A DNA stretch of 53,875 nt from the NCBI RefSeq assembly GCF_001698815.1, contig NZ_LGSI01000060.1, forward strand, positions 10,877-64,751. Reading direction: 5' to 3'. The notes below the pieces were generated by a model. It saw only the letters and a program-made list of their open reading frames with translations. It did no database searches and was not told the origin of the DNA. Position numbers and translations under genes: made by a program. Source of the stretch: Pseudomonas syringae. GTDB taxonomy: Bacteria; Pseudomonadota; Gammaproteobacteria; Pseudomonadales; Pseudomonadaceae. Below, one piece after another: positions 23,512 to 31,929 of this stretch (position 1 is the first letter of the stretch; each line of letters begins with the position of its first letter).

Positions 23512-25703
23512 TAAATTGGCGCTCGCTGCATCTCGATTACAAAAGTCGTTTGATCGGCATCAGGATCAAATCCGACGTCTCCCTTACTGGTTCTCATAGC
23601 TTCCCTTGCGATTGCCAATCCTATTCCCGACCCTTCTGTCTTCAATGTAAAGCTTGGATTAAACAGCCGCTCATGAAAATTTTCAGGAATTAGCATCCCA
23701 TTATTGGAAACCGTCACTCTTACATATTTTTTCGATCTGGATATGGCAAACTCTAAAACTTTTTCAGGCTCTGGACTCACACTTAGCCAATGCACGGCAT
23801 TGTCTATAATATTGATTAGAGCAGCCATCAAATCCGACTCGTACCCCAAGACCAACGCGTCTTCTTCAACATCCGGAATTATCACTTCGACGGATGCTTC
23901 TGACAGGTTATCACTGAACAATCCTAAACAGCGACTAACTACCTCAAGAACCTTAAACTGCTTCGGGCGCCCACGTTTTTTGCCCGATATAGGATCCAAA
24001 GATTTGAACAACTTACTTAATTGACCTGAGGAATGATTAATTGAATGAGCTTCTTTTCCAAAGATTGATCGAAAATGAGTACCAAAATTCGATTCTTCAT
24101 GCAGCCTTGGAGCTCCGTCTGAAAGGCGTTTGGACCGGGTAGCTATATCTGACAAAAAACGCCTTCCATCATGGAGGATCTGAGCCACCACTAAACCTAA
24201 AGTTGAACGAGATGACAGGGCCTGTTGATATGTTTCAAGTTCTGCGATAGAAGTCTTTAAGGCAAGACTATCAACCTTCATGGCTCGTTCAATTTTGTTT
24301 CGATATTGTGCTGGTAAATTTGCAACTGCCCGGGTTGTGGCGCTAAGATTCGCTTTACTTTTTACCGTATCGGTATCTGTTAACGCTTTACGACTAAGTC
24401 CAGCTGTTTGACGAAAATCTTGCCTTATGGTTTCAACATGAGTTAAGAGTTCCATCATCTGCCTTTTAAGACGAACAAAAGCTCCATTATGCTCTAGCCC
24501 TTCTCGACTGCTGCGCTCAATCAGTCCGGAAAATTTCTCAGACTGAATCTCTACCATTCCCCATACTTGATTCAAACCAAGCTTTTTAGACGGATTTTGT
24601 ACCCTCAATCGCTCCAACTCAAGCCAATCAGTTTCGGCATCACCATATGGTCGAATTCTAAATCCGCCTCGAAAGATACCTATACCGATATTCTCGTCTA
24701 AAACTTTTTTAGCTTGGAGTCTTCCAATGGCTCCTAATCCGAGCTTTTCAAAAAGCTCTATTACCGCACCTCCCTCCCGATCGTAGATATTTAGCCGTAA
24801 AGAAACGGGGCCACAGGACTGCTCTTCGGTTGTCAATGCCGTCGAAGAGACGGTTAAGTCTCGACGTTTTCCGTCCCCTCGATAATTTATGAAATGGCCT
24901 TTAAACAGGCCATCCTCATCAAAAGCACCTTCAACCATATAGTGAAAAATTTTATTTATTTCGAAAGGTCGGATCTCTGTTGGGTCAAATTTCTCGTCAC
25001 TATCAACCGCTCCAAACACGCCAGAAACTATGGATTGCCCATCGAAACCATGCACGTCCTTTTGAAAGCCCGACAAGTTGAGAAAAATCTGAAACTCGTC
25101 TTCTCTATAATTTATCGGTGAGGTTAAACGTCGAAGCTCTCGAACCAACAACTCGAGCTGGCGCTTCGTCCACTTATCCCGGAGATTGGAGATTTCCAAC
25201 GTCACGCCACATATATCGCTGGAGGATCCTGGCTGAGTACTAATATCTATATCAACTTCATCTAGATACAACGCCTTCTCGAACAATTCCCAGTCTACAG
25301 CGATATGGCTTACTTCCTTGAACCCAGAAGTCTCACTAACTGTACGGAGATTTAGCTGACTCCCCAGCCTTGCTGTAGCAAAGCGACCCACTCCTTTGGC
25401 GCCGAGCATTGTTCTTTTATATACGGGACTAGACCTTCGGTTCACTTTATCGCTTGTAGCCGGCTCAAACCATTTCCCCAACAAGTCATCTGAACTCATT
25501 CCATGACCACTATCAGCAACTTGAATATTGCCTTCCCCCGAAGCCCAGTTATTGTCACTCGGTGGAATTATCGAAATATGGACAGCGGGCGAATCTGCGT
25601 CGAAAGCATTTTTCACCAACTCAATCAGCGCAGCTTCAGGGCCGCTGATTAGCTGATCACCGATTGTTCTAACAATCCGGGCGCGCGGCCTGAGCTTTGG
25701 CAT
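23511..25703 (-). CDS. Double-GHKL protein: GHL/MORC-like ATPase fused to a histidine-kinase core
   Basis: A 730-residue soluble protein without membrane helices. Residues 1-240 are a GHL-type ATPase (N-box ELVKNAFDAD with Glu28 and Asn32, DSGHG at 64-68, GAKGVGRF at 101-108). Residues about 340-405 (FRGGFRIRPYGD, GLNQVWGMVEI, RSSREGLEHN) look like the S5-type transducer domain that follows in MutL/MORC/Hsp90 relatives. A helical stretch (410-500) leads to a kinase-like part: H-box AQILHDGRRFLSDI with His511, N-box LINIIDNAVHW, G-boxes SNNGMLIP and GSGIGLAIA. It has its own promoter region at 25704 on and is coupled to the receiver protein. AT-rich island gene. Confidence 0.85.
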   Translation of the reverse strand: MPKLRPRARIVRTIGDQLISGPEAALIELVKNAFDADSPAVHISIIPPSDNNWASGEGNIQVADSGHGMSSDDLLGKWFEPATSDKVNRRSSPVYKRTMLGAKGVGRFATARLGSQLNLRTVSETSGFKEVSHIAVDWELFEKALYLDEVDIDISTQPGSSSDICGVTLEISNLRDKWTKRQLELLVRELRRLTSPINYREDEFQIFLNLSGFQKDVHGFDGQSIVSGVFGAVDSDEKFDPTEIRPFEINKIFHYMVEGAFDEDGLFKGHFINYRGDGKRRDLTVSSTALTTEEQSCGPVSLRLNIYDREGGAVIELFEKLGLGAIGRLQAKKVLDENIGIGIFRGGFRIRPYGDAETDWLELERLRVQNPSKKLGLNQVWGMVEIQSEKFSGLIERSSREGLEHNGAFVRLKRQMMELLTHVETIRQDFRQTAGLSRKALTDTDTVKSKANLSATTRAVANLPAQYRNKIERAMKVDSLALKTSIAELETYQQALSSRSTLGLVVAQILHDGRRFLSDIATRSKRLSDGAPRLHEESNFGTHFRSIFGKEAHSINHSSGQLSKLFKSLDPISGKKRGRPKQFKVLEVVSRCLGLFSDNLSEASVEVIIPDVEEDALVLGYESDLMAALINIIDNAVHWLSVSPEPEKVLEFAISRSKKYVRVTVSNNGMLIPENFHERLFNPSFTLKTEGSGIGLAIAREAMRTSKGDVGFDPDADQTTFVIEMQRAPI

Positions 25704-26226
25704 TCTATCTCCCTATTGGACAACGTTAATCCTAACAGCACATAAAGTCCGACAAGACACCGAGCCCAGCGCATGAATCACTAATGTACATGAAATGCCA
25801 TCATCGACAAACCTTAAAGAATCACCGAGTTTTGATCGCGTCCATTTTGCTTGATCACGACGTGGCTCCTTCATCCATGCAACTTTAAGCACCCTCTGAG
25901 GGTGTGAGAGATCACTGATGAGTGATCAAGCTATAGACTTTCAGAAACGTCCTACAACCCTGCCCCTTGCCCGCCCCAGCAACGCGCCCTACCCTTGCAC
26001 CGCGCCTAAGAAACGCCAGTGAAATCCAATGTAGCGGCCTGCCCGCCCCCGATAAAATGCGGCTTTTTTGTACCTGCGGCCTTCGGCTGCGCGTCCTAAA
26101 ATTTCTACTATGTCGGGAGTGGACCAATACAAGACCCGCAAGGGAAATACGTCCGGCCTTTCTACATTGGGGTTTCTTAACTCCCGACGCCTTAGCTCTA
26201 GCAAGCTATTCAATGTAGAGAAAAAA
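25704..26226. other. Intergenic region at the right edge of the AT-rich island
   Basis: Two perfect short palindromes stand close together: CACCCTC-T-GAGGGTG (25890-25904) and GATCACT-GATG-AGTGATC (25910-25927). They could be operators or recombination scars. To the right the frame of the BRO-N gene stays open upstream of its ATG and reads SGVDQYKTRKGNTSGLSTLG, a leader I associate with phage-derived genes. No integrase or tRNA is present. Confidence 0.5.
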
Positions 26227-26796
26227 ATGAATAACCTCGATTCACCAAGCCCACGAAGGCAACCCACAACCGAAGCCCTCCAACCCACCACCTTCCTGCG
26301 CCACAACCGCCAACTACGCACGCTGCTCCTGGAATCCCAGGTCTGGTTCTGTGCTCGGGATTTCAGTCGTTTGATGGGTTGGCCGTTGAATGAGCGCACG
26401 ACTCGCAAGCTGGATGTCGATCAGCGTCGGGTGATGGTGCTGAGTAATCATTACGGGCCTGAGGAGGAGTTGATGGTGAGTGAGTCGGGGATTTACGAGA
26501 TGCTGGTGCATCACTGTCATGCAGAGAATCGGCATTTGCGGCGATGGGTTACCAATGAAGTGGTGCCTTGTTTGCGTGACGATCGGGCGCCGGGCAATGA
26601 CGGTTCGCCGAGTTTGAGTGTGTTGCAGTGGCAGGAGTTGTCGGTGTGTTTGCTGCATTGGCAGAGCGAGCCGTGGATTCGGTTGCGGGATATGCCGAGG
26701 ATGTTGCCCCATGGGCAGTTGTGCGGGGATTCGGTGCGGGGTAACGGGCGGTTGCCTTGGTGGCGGGCGGTTTGGCGGGGGGTTGGATTTGGTTGA
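26227..26796 (+). CDS. BRO-N (phage antirepressor-like) protein
   Basis: A 189-residue protein. Residues about 25-110 fit the BRO-N/antirepressor domain: VWFCARDFSRLMGW, then RRVMVLSNHYGPEEELMVSESGIYEML and RHLRRWVTNEVVPCLRD. Such domains bind DNA and are common in prophage and accessory regions. The C-terminal half is unusually rich in Trp, Arg and Gly. The chosen ATG has only AGAGAAAAAA upstream; the frame extends 53 codons further to the left. No other phage genes are nearby, so it is an orphan. Confidence 0.75.
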   Translation: MNNLDSPSPRRQPTTEALQPTTFLRHNRQLRTLLLESQVWFCARDFSRLMGWPLNERTTRKLDVDQRRVMVLSNHYGPEEELMVSESGIYEMLVHHCHAENRHLRRWVTNEVVPCLRDDRAPGNDGSPSLSVLQWQELSVCLLHWQSEPWIRLRDMPRMLPHGQLCGDSVRGNGRLPWWRAVWRGVGFG

Positions 26797-26834
26797 GTCT
26801 GTTCGGCGGCGGGGTTGACGTGGAAGTGCCGACC

Positions 26835-26860
26835 TCTTCGCGAGCAAGCTCGCTCCCACA
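26835..26860 (-). repeat. Single REP unit
   Basis: An unpaired, inverted copy of the GTGGGAGCGAGCTTGCTCGC variant between the BRO-N gene and the nuclease gene. Confidence 0.75.
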
Positions 26861-27035
26861 GATTAGTTGAAGTCCGTTGGAGCGAGCGGGCGCTGCGTTT
26901 GCCGTCCGTTACGACCTCTAAGCAGGTTCCTCTAAATCACAGCATGGCTTTAGGCCTTTACTTCAAGCGGGACAATTGCGCACCATTGCCGATTCGCACA
27001 GGAAGCTTCTGCTCAGTTCGCTAAAGGCAACGGAC

Positions 27036-27959
27036 ATGTCCCGCAAAAATTCGTCGAACCTCCCCGCTCTGCTCTTGGCCGCCAGCAAATTGCCTTGGTG
27101 GCTCGGCATCATTCTGGCTGTTGCATCGGGCTTGTATCTGCACTCGGTCGCCATTGAGCCGCTGCCGACTTATGCCGGTACCCGCCAGCTGAGTCCGATG
27201 CTGATCAACACAGTCTTTAAAAACATGGCGATGTTTGGCCAGTTTCTGCTGCCGATGATCTTCCTCGGCGGCGCGTTGGTTTCGGTGCTGGGGCGGCGTA
27301 AGCGCCGCGAGCTGCTGGATTCCGCCGCCACGCCCGGTGGCAATACGCTGCTGAGCATCAGCTGGCGCGAATTCGAATTATTGGTGGGCGAAGCACTGCG
27401 GCGTCAGGGTTTCAGCGTGCAGGAAGCGGGCGGCGCCGGACCGGATGGCGGGATTGATCTGGTGGCGCGCAAGGATGGCGAAAAGTACCTGGTGCAATGC
27501 AAGCAGTGGCGTTCGGTGCAGGTCGGCGTACCGGTGGTTCGCGAGCTGTATGGCGCGATGGCGGCTGAAGGTGCTGTAGGCGGTTTCGTGATCAGCAGCG
27601 GGCGATTTACCAAAGCGGCCAAGGAATTTGCCTCGGGGCGCAATCTGGAGTTGGTGGATGGCGAGTTATTGAATCGCTGGATTGCCGATGCCAAGCGCGT
27701 TGCACCCGCACCGATAACAGAGCCGGTCAACCTTGAGCCTCGGGTCGAACCAGCTGTCGAGCCGGAACTCAAAATCACCACGCCGCTAAGGGAACAACCC
27801 GTCGAGCCCGAAGCTCCGGCCTGCCCACATTGCCGCAAAGCGATGGTCATGCGAGTCGCCCGGACCGGGGCGAATGCCGGGGGTAATTTCTGGGGGTGTT
27901 CGGCCTATCCGAAGTGTCGGGGGATACGGGCGATATTTGCGCCGATGGTGGTTAAGTAG
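27036..27959 (+). CDS. Membrane-anchored Mrr-type restriction endonuclease with zinc finger
   Basis: A 307-residue protein with two membrane helices (about residues 15-38 and 65-85), then an Mrr_cat-like PD-(D/E)XK nuclease (SWREFELLVGEALRRQGF, GPDGGIDLVARKDG, YLVQCKQW) with Asp and the Q-x-K catalytic signature. The C-terminus carries a topoisomerase-type C4 finger, CPHC...CSAYPKC. Mrr-like nucleases cut modified DNA; the membrane anchor suggests action on incoming DNA at the inner membrane, which is inference. The ATG at 27036 has AAGG about nine bases upstream. Confidence 0.85.
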   Translation: MSRKNSSNLPALLLAASKLPWWLGIILAVASGLYLHSVAIEPLPTYAGTRQLSPMLINTVFKNMAMFGQFLLPMIFLGGALVSVLGRRKRRELLDSAATPGGNTLLSISWREFELLVGEALRRQGFSVQEAGGAGPDGGIDLVARKDGEKYLVQCKQWRSVQVGVPVVRELYGAMAAEGAVGGFVISSGRFTKAAKEFASGRNLELVDGELLNRWIADAKRVAPAPITEPVNLEPRVEPAVEPELKITTPLREQPVEPEAPACPHCRKAMVMRVARTGANAGGNFWGCSAYPKCRGIRAIFAPMVVK

Positions 27960-28282
27960 TCGTAGCAGCGCATTTGCTCCTACGCCAGCTGGCAATGCGG
28001 GATGTACATTTCGAGGGATCAAGATTCTTCTCTTGTCGGCTGCGCTCGACGTCCCTGTAGGCATGTTCTTGATAGCGTGTCTGACTCAACACGCGACACT
28101 GCTGTGAAGCGCGATCTAAAGCTGTTTGTAGGAAAAATCCCGATCGGAATTACACCGCAACCCTCTTTCTGACAGGCACTTTTGAAGGCCTCGACAGCCT
28201 GTATTTCACCGCCTATCTTGCGCCTCTTTTCGACCGGCCTGCGATGCATTCGCTCGCAGTTGCCCAGACGCAGGACATTCAA
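27960..28282. other. Intergenic region, 323 bases, no recognisable gene
   Basis: An open frame on the minus strand (28019-28294) reads MHRRPVEKRRKIGGEIQAVE; similar words occur in many spurious pseudomonad annotations as I recall, so this may be part of a dispersed repeat rather than a gene. A GTAGGAGCAAATGCGCTGCT-like REP relic sits at the left edge. Confidence 0.35.
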
Positions 28283-29308
28283 ATGAGCCAGCAACTCTCC
28301 GTCGCTAACGAAACACTTGAAAGCGGTTTCGCCGAAGTCGCACTACTGATTAACCACGCTCGCCAAGCTACGCTACAGGCCGTCAACACCCAGCTGATCG
28401 AGTTGTATTGGCAAGTGGGTGCTTATATCAGCGAAAAAATCGACAAGGCGGAATGGGGTGAAGGGGTCGTGGCGCAACTGGCCATTTATCTCGCCAGAAG
28501 TCAGCCAGGGTTGCGTGGATTTACTCGGCCTAATCTCTTCCGCATGCGGCAGTTTTACGAGGCTTACCGCAATGACGAAATAGTCTCACCACTGGTGAGA
28601 CAAATACCCTGGACCCATAACCTGATCATCCTCAGCCAGAGCAAGCGTGCTGAAGAGCGTGAGTTTTATCTGCGCATGGCCATCCAGGAAAAGTGGTCAA
28701 AGCGGGAGCTGGAGCGGCAGTTCAAAACCGCGCTGTTCGAACGAAGCGTTCTCAGTCCGGCAAAAGTGACACCAGTGGTGTCACAAACTCATCCCGAAGC
28801 TCTGAGCATCTTCAAAGATGCCTACATGCTTGAGTTTCTCGGCTTGCCGGGGACGCACGGCGAGGCTGATTTGCATCGTGGTTTGGTGCAACGTCTCAAG
28901 GACTTTCTCAGCGAACTGGGCCGGGACTTCTGCTTCGTGGGCTCACAGTATCCGGTGCAAGTTGGCAGTCGTGATTTTGCGCTGGATCTGCTGTTTTTCC
29001 ACAGGGGCCTGAACTGTCTGGTGGCGTTCGAGCTCAAGGTCGGGCGCTTTGAGCCGGAATATCTCGGCAAATTGGGGTTTTATCTTGAAGCACTTGATCG
29101 TGACGAGCGCAAGCAGCATGAAAACCCTGCGATTGGCGTGCTGCTGTGCGCTAGCAAAGAAGATGAAGTGGTCGAGTACGCCCTGAACCGGTCGCTGTCG
29201 CCGGCACTGATTGCCGAATATCAGACTCGCTTGCCCGACAAGCAGCTGTTACAGGCCAAGCTTCACGAGTTCTACTTACTGAACACGCATGCGTCTGCGC
29301 AAAAGTAA
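28283..29308 (+). CDS. YhcG/DUF1016 PD-(D/E)XK nuclease-domain protein
   Basis: A 341-residue protein. The N-terminal helical DUF1016-N part reads LIELYWQVGAYISEKI and GFTRPNLFRMRQFYEAY; the C-terminal nuclease-like domain has RDFALDLLFFHRGLNCLVAFELKVG, i.e. the D...E-x-K catalytic pattern, and KLGFYLEALDRDER. RpnC/YhcG relatives are found in defence islands and with mobile elements. ATG 28283 has AGGA eight bases upstream. It stands with the Mrr-type gene as a nuclease pair at the edge of the accessory region. Confidence 0.88.
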   Translation: MSQQLSVANETLESGFAEVALLINHARQATLQAVNTQLIELYWQVGAYISEKIDKAEWGEGVVAQLAIYLARSQPGLRGFTRPNLFRMRQFYEAYRNDEIVSPLVRQIPWTHNLIILSQSKRAEEREFYLRMAIQEKWSKRELERQFKTALFERSVLSPAKVTPVVSQTHPEALSIFKDAYMLEFLGLPGTHGEADLHRGLVQRLKDFLSELGRDFCFVGSQYPVQVGSRDFALDLLFFHRGLNCLVAFELKVGRFEPEYLGKLGFYLEALDRDERKQHENPAIGVLLCASKEDEVVEYALNRSLSPALIAEYQTRLPDKQLLQAKLHEFYLLNTHASAQK

Positions 29309-29424
29309 CTCCAACGTTCAATCGACGAGCGTTCGACATCCATCCCCCCATTCAGGCAGGATGCCAGCACTTGCTGGCCTGCCATCTGTCACGCCTATTC
29401 GAATGCTCTTCATGAGGAAACCCA

Positions 29425-30015
29425 ATGCGGTTTTTCAGCTGTAAAACCGTTCTGTTCGTCGCCGCCATTACCCTCGGTCTGAGCAGCGCCAGCCTGTATG
29501 CCGCGACCAAGCATCATGCTGCGCAAAAGCAGCCAACGGGGCAGAAGGTTTCGATGTTGGGCGGCAAGTTTGTGTTTCGGTTGCCCAAGGAATACGTGAA
29601 GAGCCCGATGCCGGAGATCGACGCCAAGGCCAAGGCGGCTGGGGTGACGGGTTCGCTGTACATGAACAAGGCCGCCAAACGCGTGGTGATCGTGACCGAA
29701 ACGCCACTTGAATCAGGCGAGAAGGTGTCGAGCAATGATGGCCCGACGCTGGATGGCGTCATCGCTGCCACCCGTGAGCAACAGAAGGCCAGTTACAAGG
29801 ACTTCAAAGAACTGGGCGAGAAGAAGATGGTGCGCCGTGGTCTGGGCGTGCGGCAGCTGGATATTGCCGGCAGCGTCGAAGGCGGCAAGGTGTTGAGCAC
29901 GACCGTGACGGCTGCGTCGGGTAAGCGCATGGCGATGGTCAATGTGATTTCTCTGCAGAAAGACGCCAAGGTTCATGGGGAATTGCTGAAGGCGATTACT
30001 GATAACAAGAAGTGA
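29425..30015 (+). CDS. Secreted protein of unknown function
   Basis: A 196-residue protein with signal peptide (cleavage near SLYAATK) and GAGGA upstream of its ATG. The mature part contains GGKFVFRLPKEYVKSPMPE and alternating strands and helices that could be a PsbP/DcrB-like fold, but this is only an impression. A hairpin GCCAGCA-CT-TGCTGGC lies 50 bases upstream. No operon partner; REP doublet follows. Confidence 0.75.
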   Translation: MRFFSCKTVLFVAAITLGLSSASLYAATKHHAAQKQPTGQKVSMLGGKFVFRLPKEYVKSPMPEIDAKAKAAGVTGSLYMNKAAKRVVIVTETPLESGEKVSSNDGPTLDGVIAATREQQKASYKDFKELGEKKMVRRGLGVRQLDIAGSVEGGKVLSTTVTAASGKRMAMVNVISLQKDAKVHGELLKAITDNKK

Positions 30016-30038
30016 GGTTGCTCAGCGAACACCGGCCC

Positions 30039-30126
30039 GTTGGAGCGAGGCTTGCCCGCGAAGAACGATTACGCGGTGAATCTGGCCCACCGTGGTGCAT
30101 GATTCGCGGGCAAGCCTCGCTCCAAC
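30039..30126. repeat. REP doublet, GTTGGAGCGAGGCTTG variant
   Basis: GTTGGAGCGAGGCTTGCCCG at 30039 faces its reverse complement ending at 30126, between convergent genes. Confidence 0.85.
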
Positions 30127-30153
30127 GGGGGTTCAATTCGCTCCTGGTATGCG

Positions 30154-30807
30154 CTAACTCCGCCGCCCTTCCACCAACATCCGCACCGCCAACCCGAACA
30201 TCACCGTACCCATCAGCCATTTCTGGACCACGGCCCAGGTCGGGCGCTGGGTGAGGAACACGGCGATGGAGCCTGCGCCCATGGCGATCAGGGCGTTGAC
30301 GCTGAGGCTGACGGCGATCTGGCAGCTGCCGAGGATCAGCGACTGGCTCAGTACGCTGGCACCGTTATCCAGAGTGATGAACTGCGGCAACAGCGAAAGA
30401 TAGAGCACGGCAACTTTCGGATTCAGCAGGTTGGTCATCAGGCCCATGAGGAACAGTTGTCGATTGCTGTCCTTGGGCAAGTCCTTGACCTGAAAAGGCG
30501 AGCGCCCGCCGGGTTTGACCGCTTGCCAGCCCAGGTACAACAAATACATTGCCCCGGCGTAACGCAGGGTGTCGTAGGCATAAGGCACGGCCATGACCAG
30601 CCCGGTGATGCCGAACGCCGCGCAGAGCATGTAAAACAGGAAACCCACACCCACTCCACCCAGGGAAATCAGGCCTGCCTTGCGTCCCTGTGAGATCGAT
30701 CGCGAAATCAGGTAGATCATGTTCGGCCCGGGTGTCAGGACCATGCCCAGGCAAATGAGCGAAAACGCGATGAGGCTTGACAGCTCTGGCATAAAAGGTC
30801 CGGGCAT
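30154..30807 (-). CDS. LysE/RhtB family amino-acid exporter
   Basis: A 217-residue inner-membrane protein with about six hydrophobic segments and the family signature GMVLTPGPNMIYLISRSISQGRKAG near the N-terminus, followed by GGVGVGFLFYML and NLLNPKVAVLYLSLLPQF. Members export amino acids such as homoserine, threonine or leucine. Start at 30807 has AGGA eight bases upstream. The LysR gene at 30911-31819 lies upstream on the same strand and may control it. Confidence 0.88.
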   Translation of the reverse strand: MPGPFMPELSSLIAFSLICLGMVLTPGPNMIYLISRSISQGRKAGLISLGGVGVGFLFYMLCAAFGITGLVMAVPYAYDTLRYAGAMYLLYLGWQAVKPGGRSPFQVKDLPKDSNRQLFLMGLMTNLLNPKVAVLYLSLLPQFITLDNGASVLSQSLILGSCQIAVSLSVNALIAMGAGSIAVFLTQRPTWAVVQKWLMGTVMFGLAVRMLVEGRRS

Positions 30808-30910
30808 GGCGACTTCCTGTTGCCGATAGTTGATGGACGGCGCGGCGTGTAGAACCCGCGAGCAGCATTGCAGCTTAAGGCTGCACGCGGGTCAATGTTC
30901 ATTTCACGGG

Positions 30911-31819
30911 TCAGTCCACCCGCAACGACGCCGAAAGCCAGTCAACCAGCTTGTGAACCTTGGGCAGAGACTCGCGATTGCGCGGCCACGCCAGGTGCAG
31001 GTCCAGGCCTTCGGTGGCCAGGTGCGGGAGGATTTCCACCAGTTCGCCGCGCTGCAATTGTTCCGTGATCAGCCAGGTCGCCAGCTGTGCAACCCCGCTG
31101 CCCGCCACGACGGCTGCGACCTGGGCTTCGGCGTCGCCGACAATGATGCGGCCGTCCATCATGCGCATTTGAATCTGTCCGGCGGCATCGACGATAAGCC
31201 ACGGGCTGGTGCTGCCATAAGACTTGCCATACAGAATGCACGCGTGATCGGCCAGGTCGTCAACGGTTTGCGGCGCGCCGTGCCGTTGCAGATAACTCGG
31301 GGCGGCACAAAAAATCACCCGTTCGGTGCCCAGATAACAATGGCCCAACGTTGAAGGCCAAGCCGACGGGCCGCCGATCCTGACCGCGAGGTCGACGCCC
31401 TCCTCCAGCAGATCTACAAAGCGGTCGGTGAAGGACACGTGCGGCCGCAGCTTCGGATGTTGTTCGGCAAATTGCAGAATCAGCGGCAAAACCTGCAGCC
31501 GCCCAAAGGATGCGGGCAGATCCACACGCAGATGGCCGGCCGGCTCGGAGCGCTGCGCAGCCAGTGCGGTCTCGGCATCTTCAAGCTCATCAAGGATGCG
31601 TCGGCAAACGGCGTAATACGCCGAACCCTCTTCGGTCAGGGAAAGGCTGCGGGTGGTGCGCTCGAACAAACGCATGCCCAAGCGACTCTCCAGACGCGCC
31701 ACACTTTTGCTGACCGCTGAGTTGGTCAGGTTTAGGCGCTCTGCGGCACTGGTGAAGCTGCCGGCATTGGCCACGGCGACGAAGGTGACGATGCCCTTGA
31801 GGCGGTCGGTAGAGATCAT
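30911..31819 (-). CDS. LysR-type transcriptional regulator
   Basis: A 302-residue regulator with an N-terminal winged helix-turn-helix (FVAVANAGSFTSAAERLNLTNSAVSKSVARLE) and a periplasmic-binding-like effector domain. It is divergent from the MFS exporter gene at 31930 with 110 bases between, the usual layout for a LysR protein and its target. Confidence 0.9.
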   Translation of the reverse strand: MISTDRLKGIVTFVAVANAGSFTSAAERLNLTNSAVSKSVARLESRLGMRLFERTTRSLSLTEEGSAYYAVCRRILDELEDAETALAAQRSEPAGHLRVDLPASFGRLQVLPLILQFAEQHPKLRPHVSFTDRFVDLLEEGVDLAVRIGGPSAWPSTLGHCYLGTERVIFCAAPSYLQRHGAPQTVDDLADHACILYGKSYGSTSPWLIVDAAGQIQMRMMDGRIIVGDAEAQVAAVVAGSGVAQLATWLITEQLQRGELVEILPHLATEGLDLHLAWPRNRESLPKVHKLVDWLSASLRVD

Positions 31820-31929
31820 GGCTGAGCATCAATTGATGAAATAGATTCCATAGTGCCCGGAAAAACCACCAAAGATAAGAAGTCGTTTCTCTAATAACCT
31901 AGCGGCATTCTTAATTTCGGGTCTTGTTT

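Noticed and set aside
25704..26796. Prophage
   Set aside because: Only a BRO-N protein is present, with no integrase, repressor or structural genes.
28019..28294. 91-codon minus-strand gene
   Set aside because: It overlaps the start of the YhcG-type gene, has no ribosome site and looks like the translation of a dispersed repeat.
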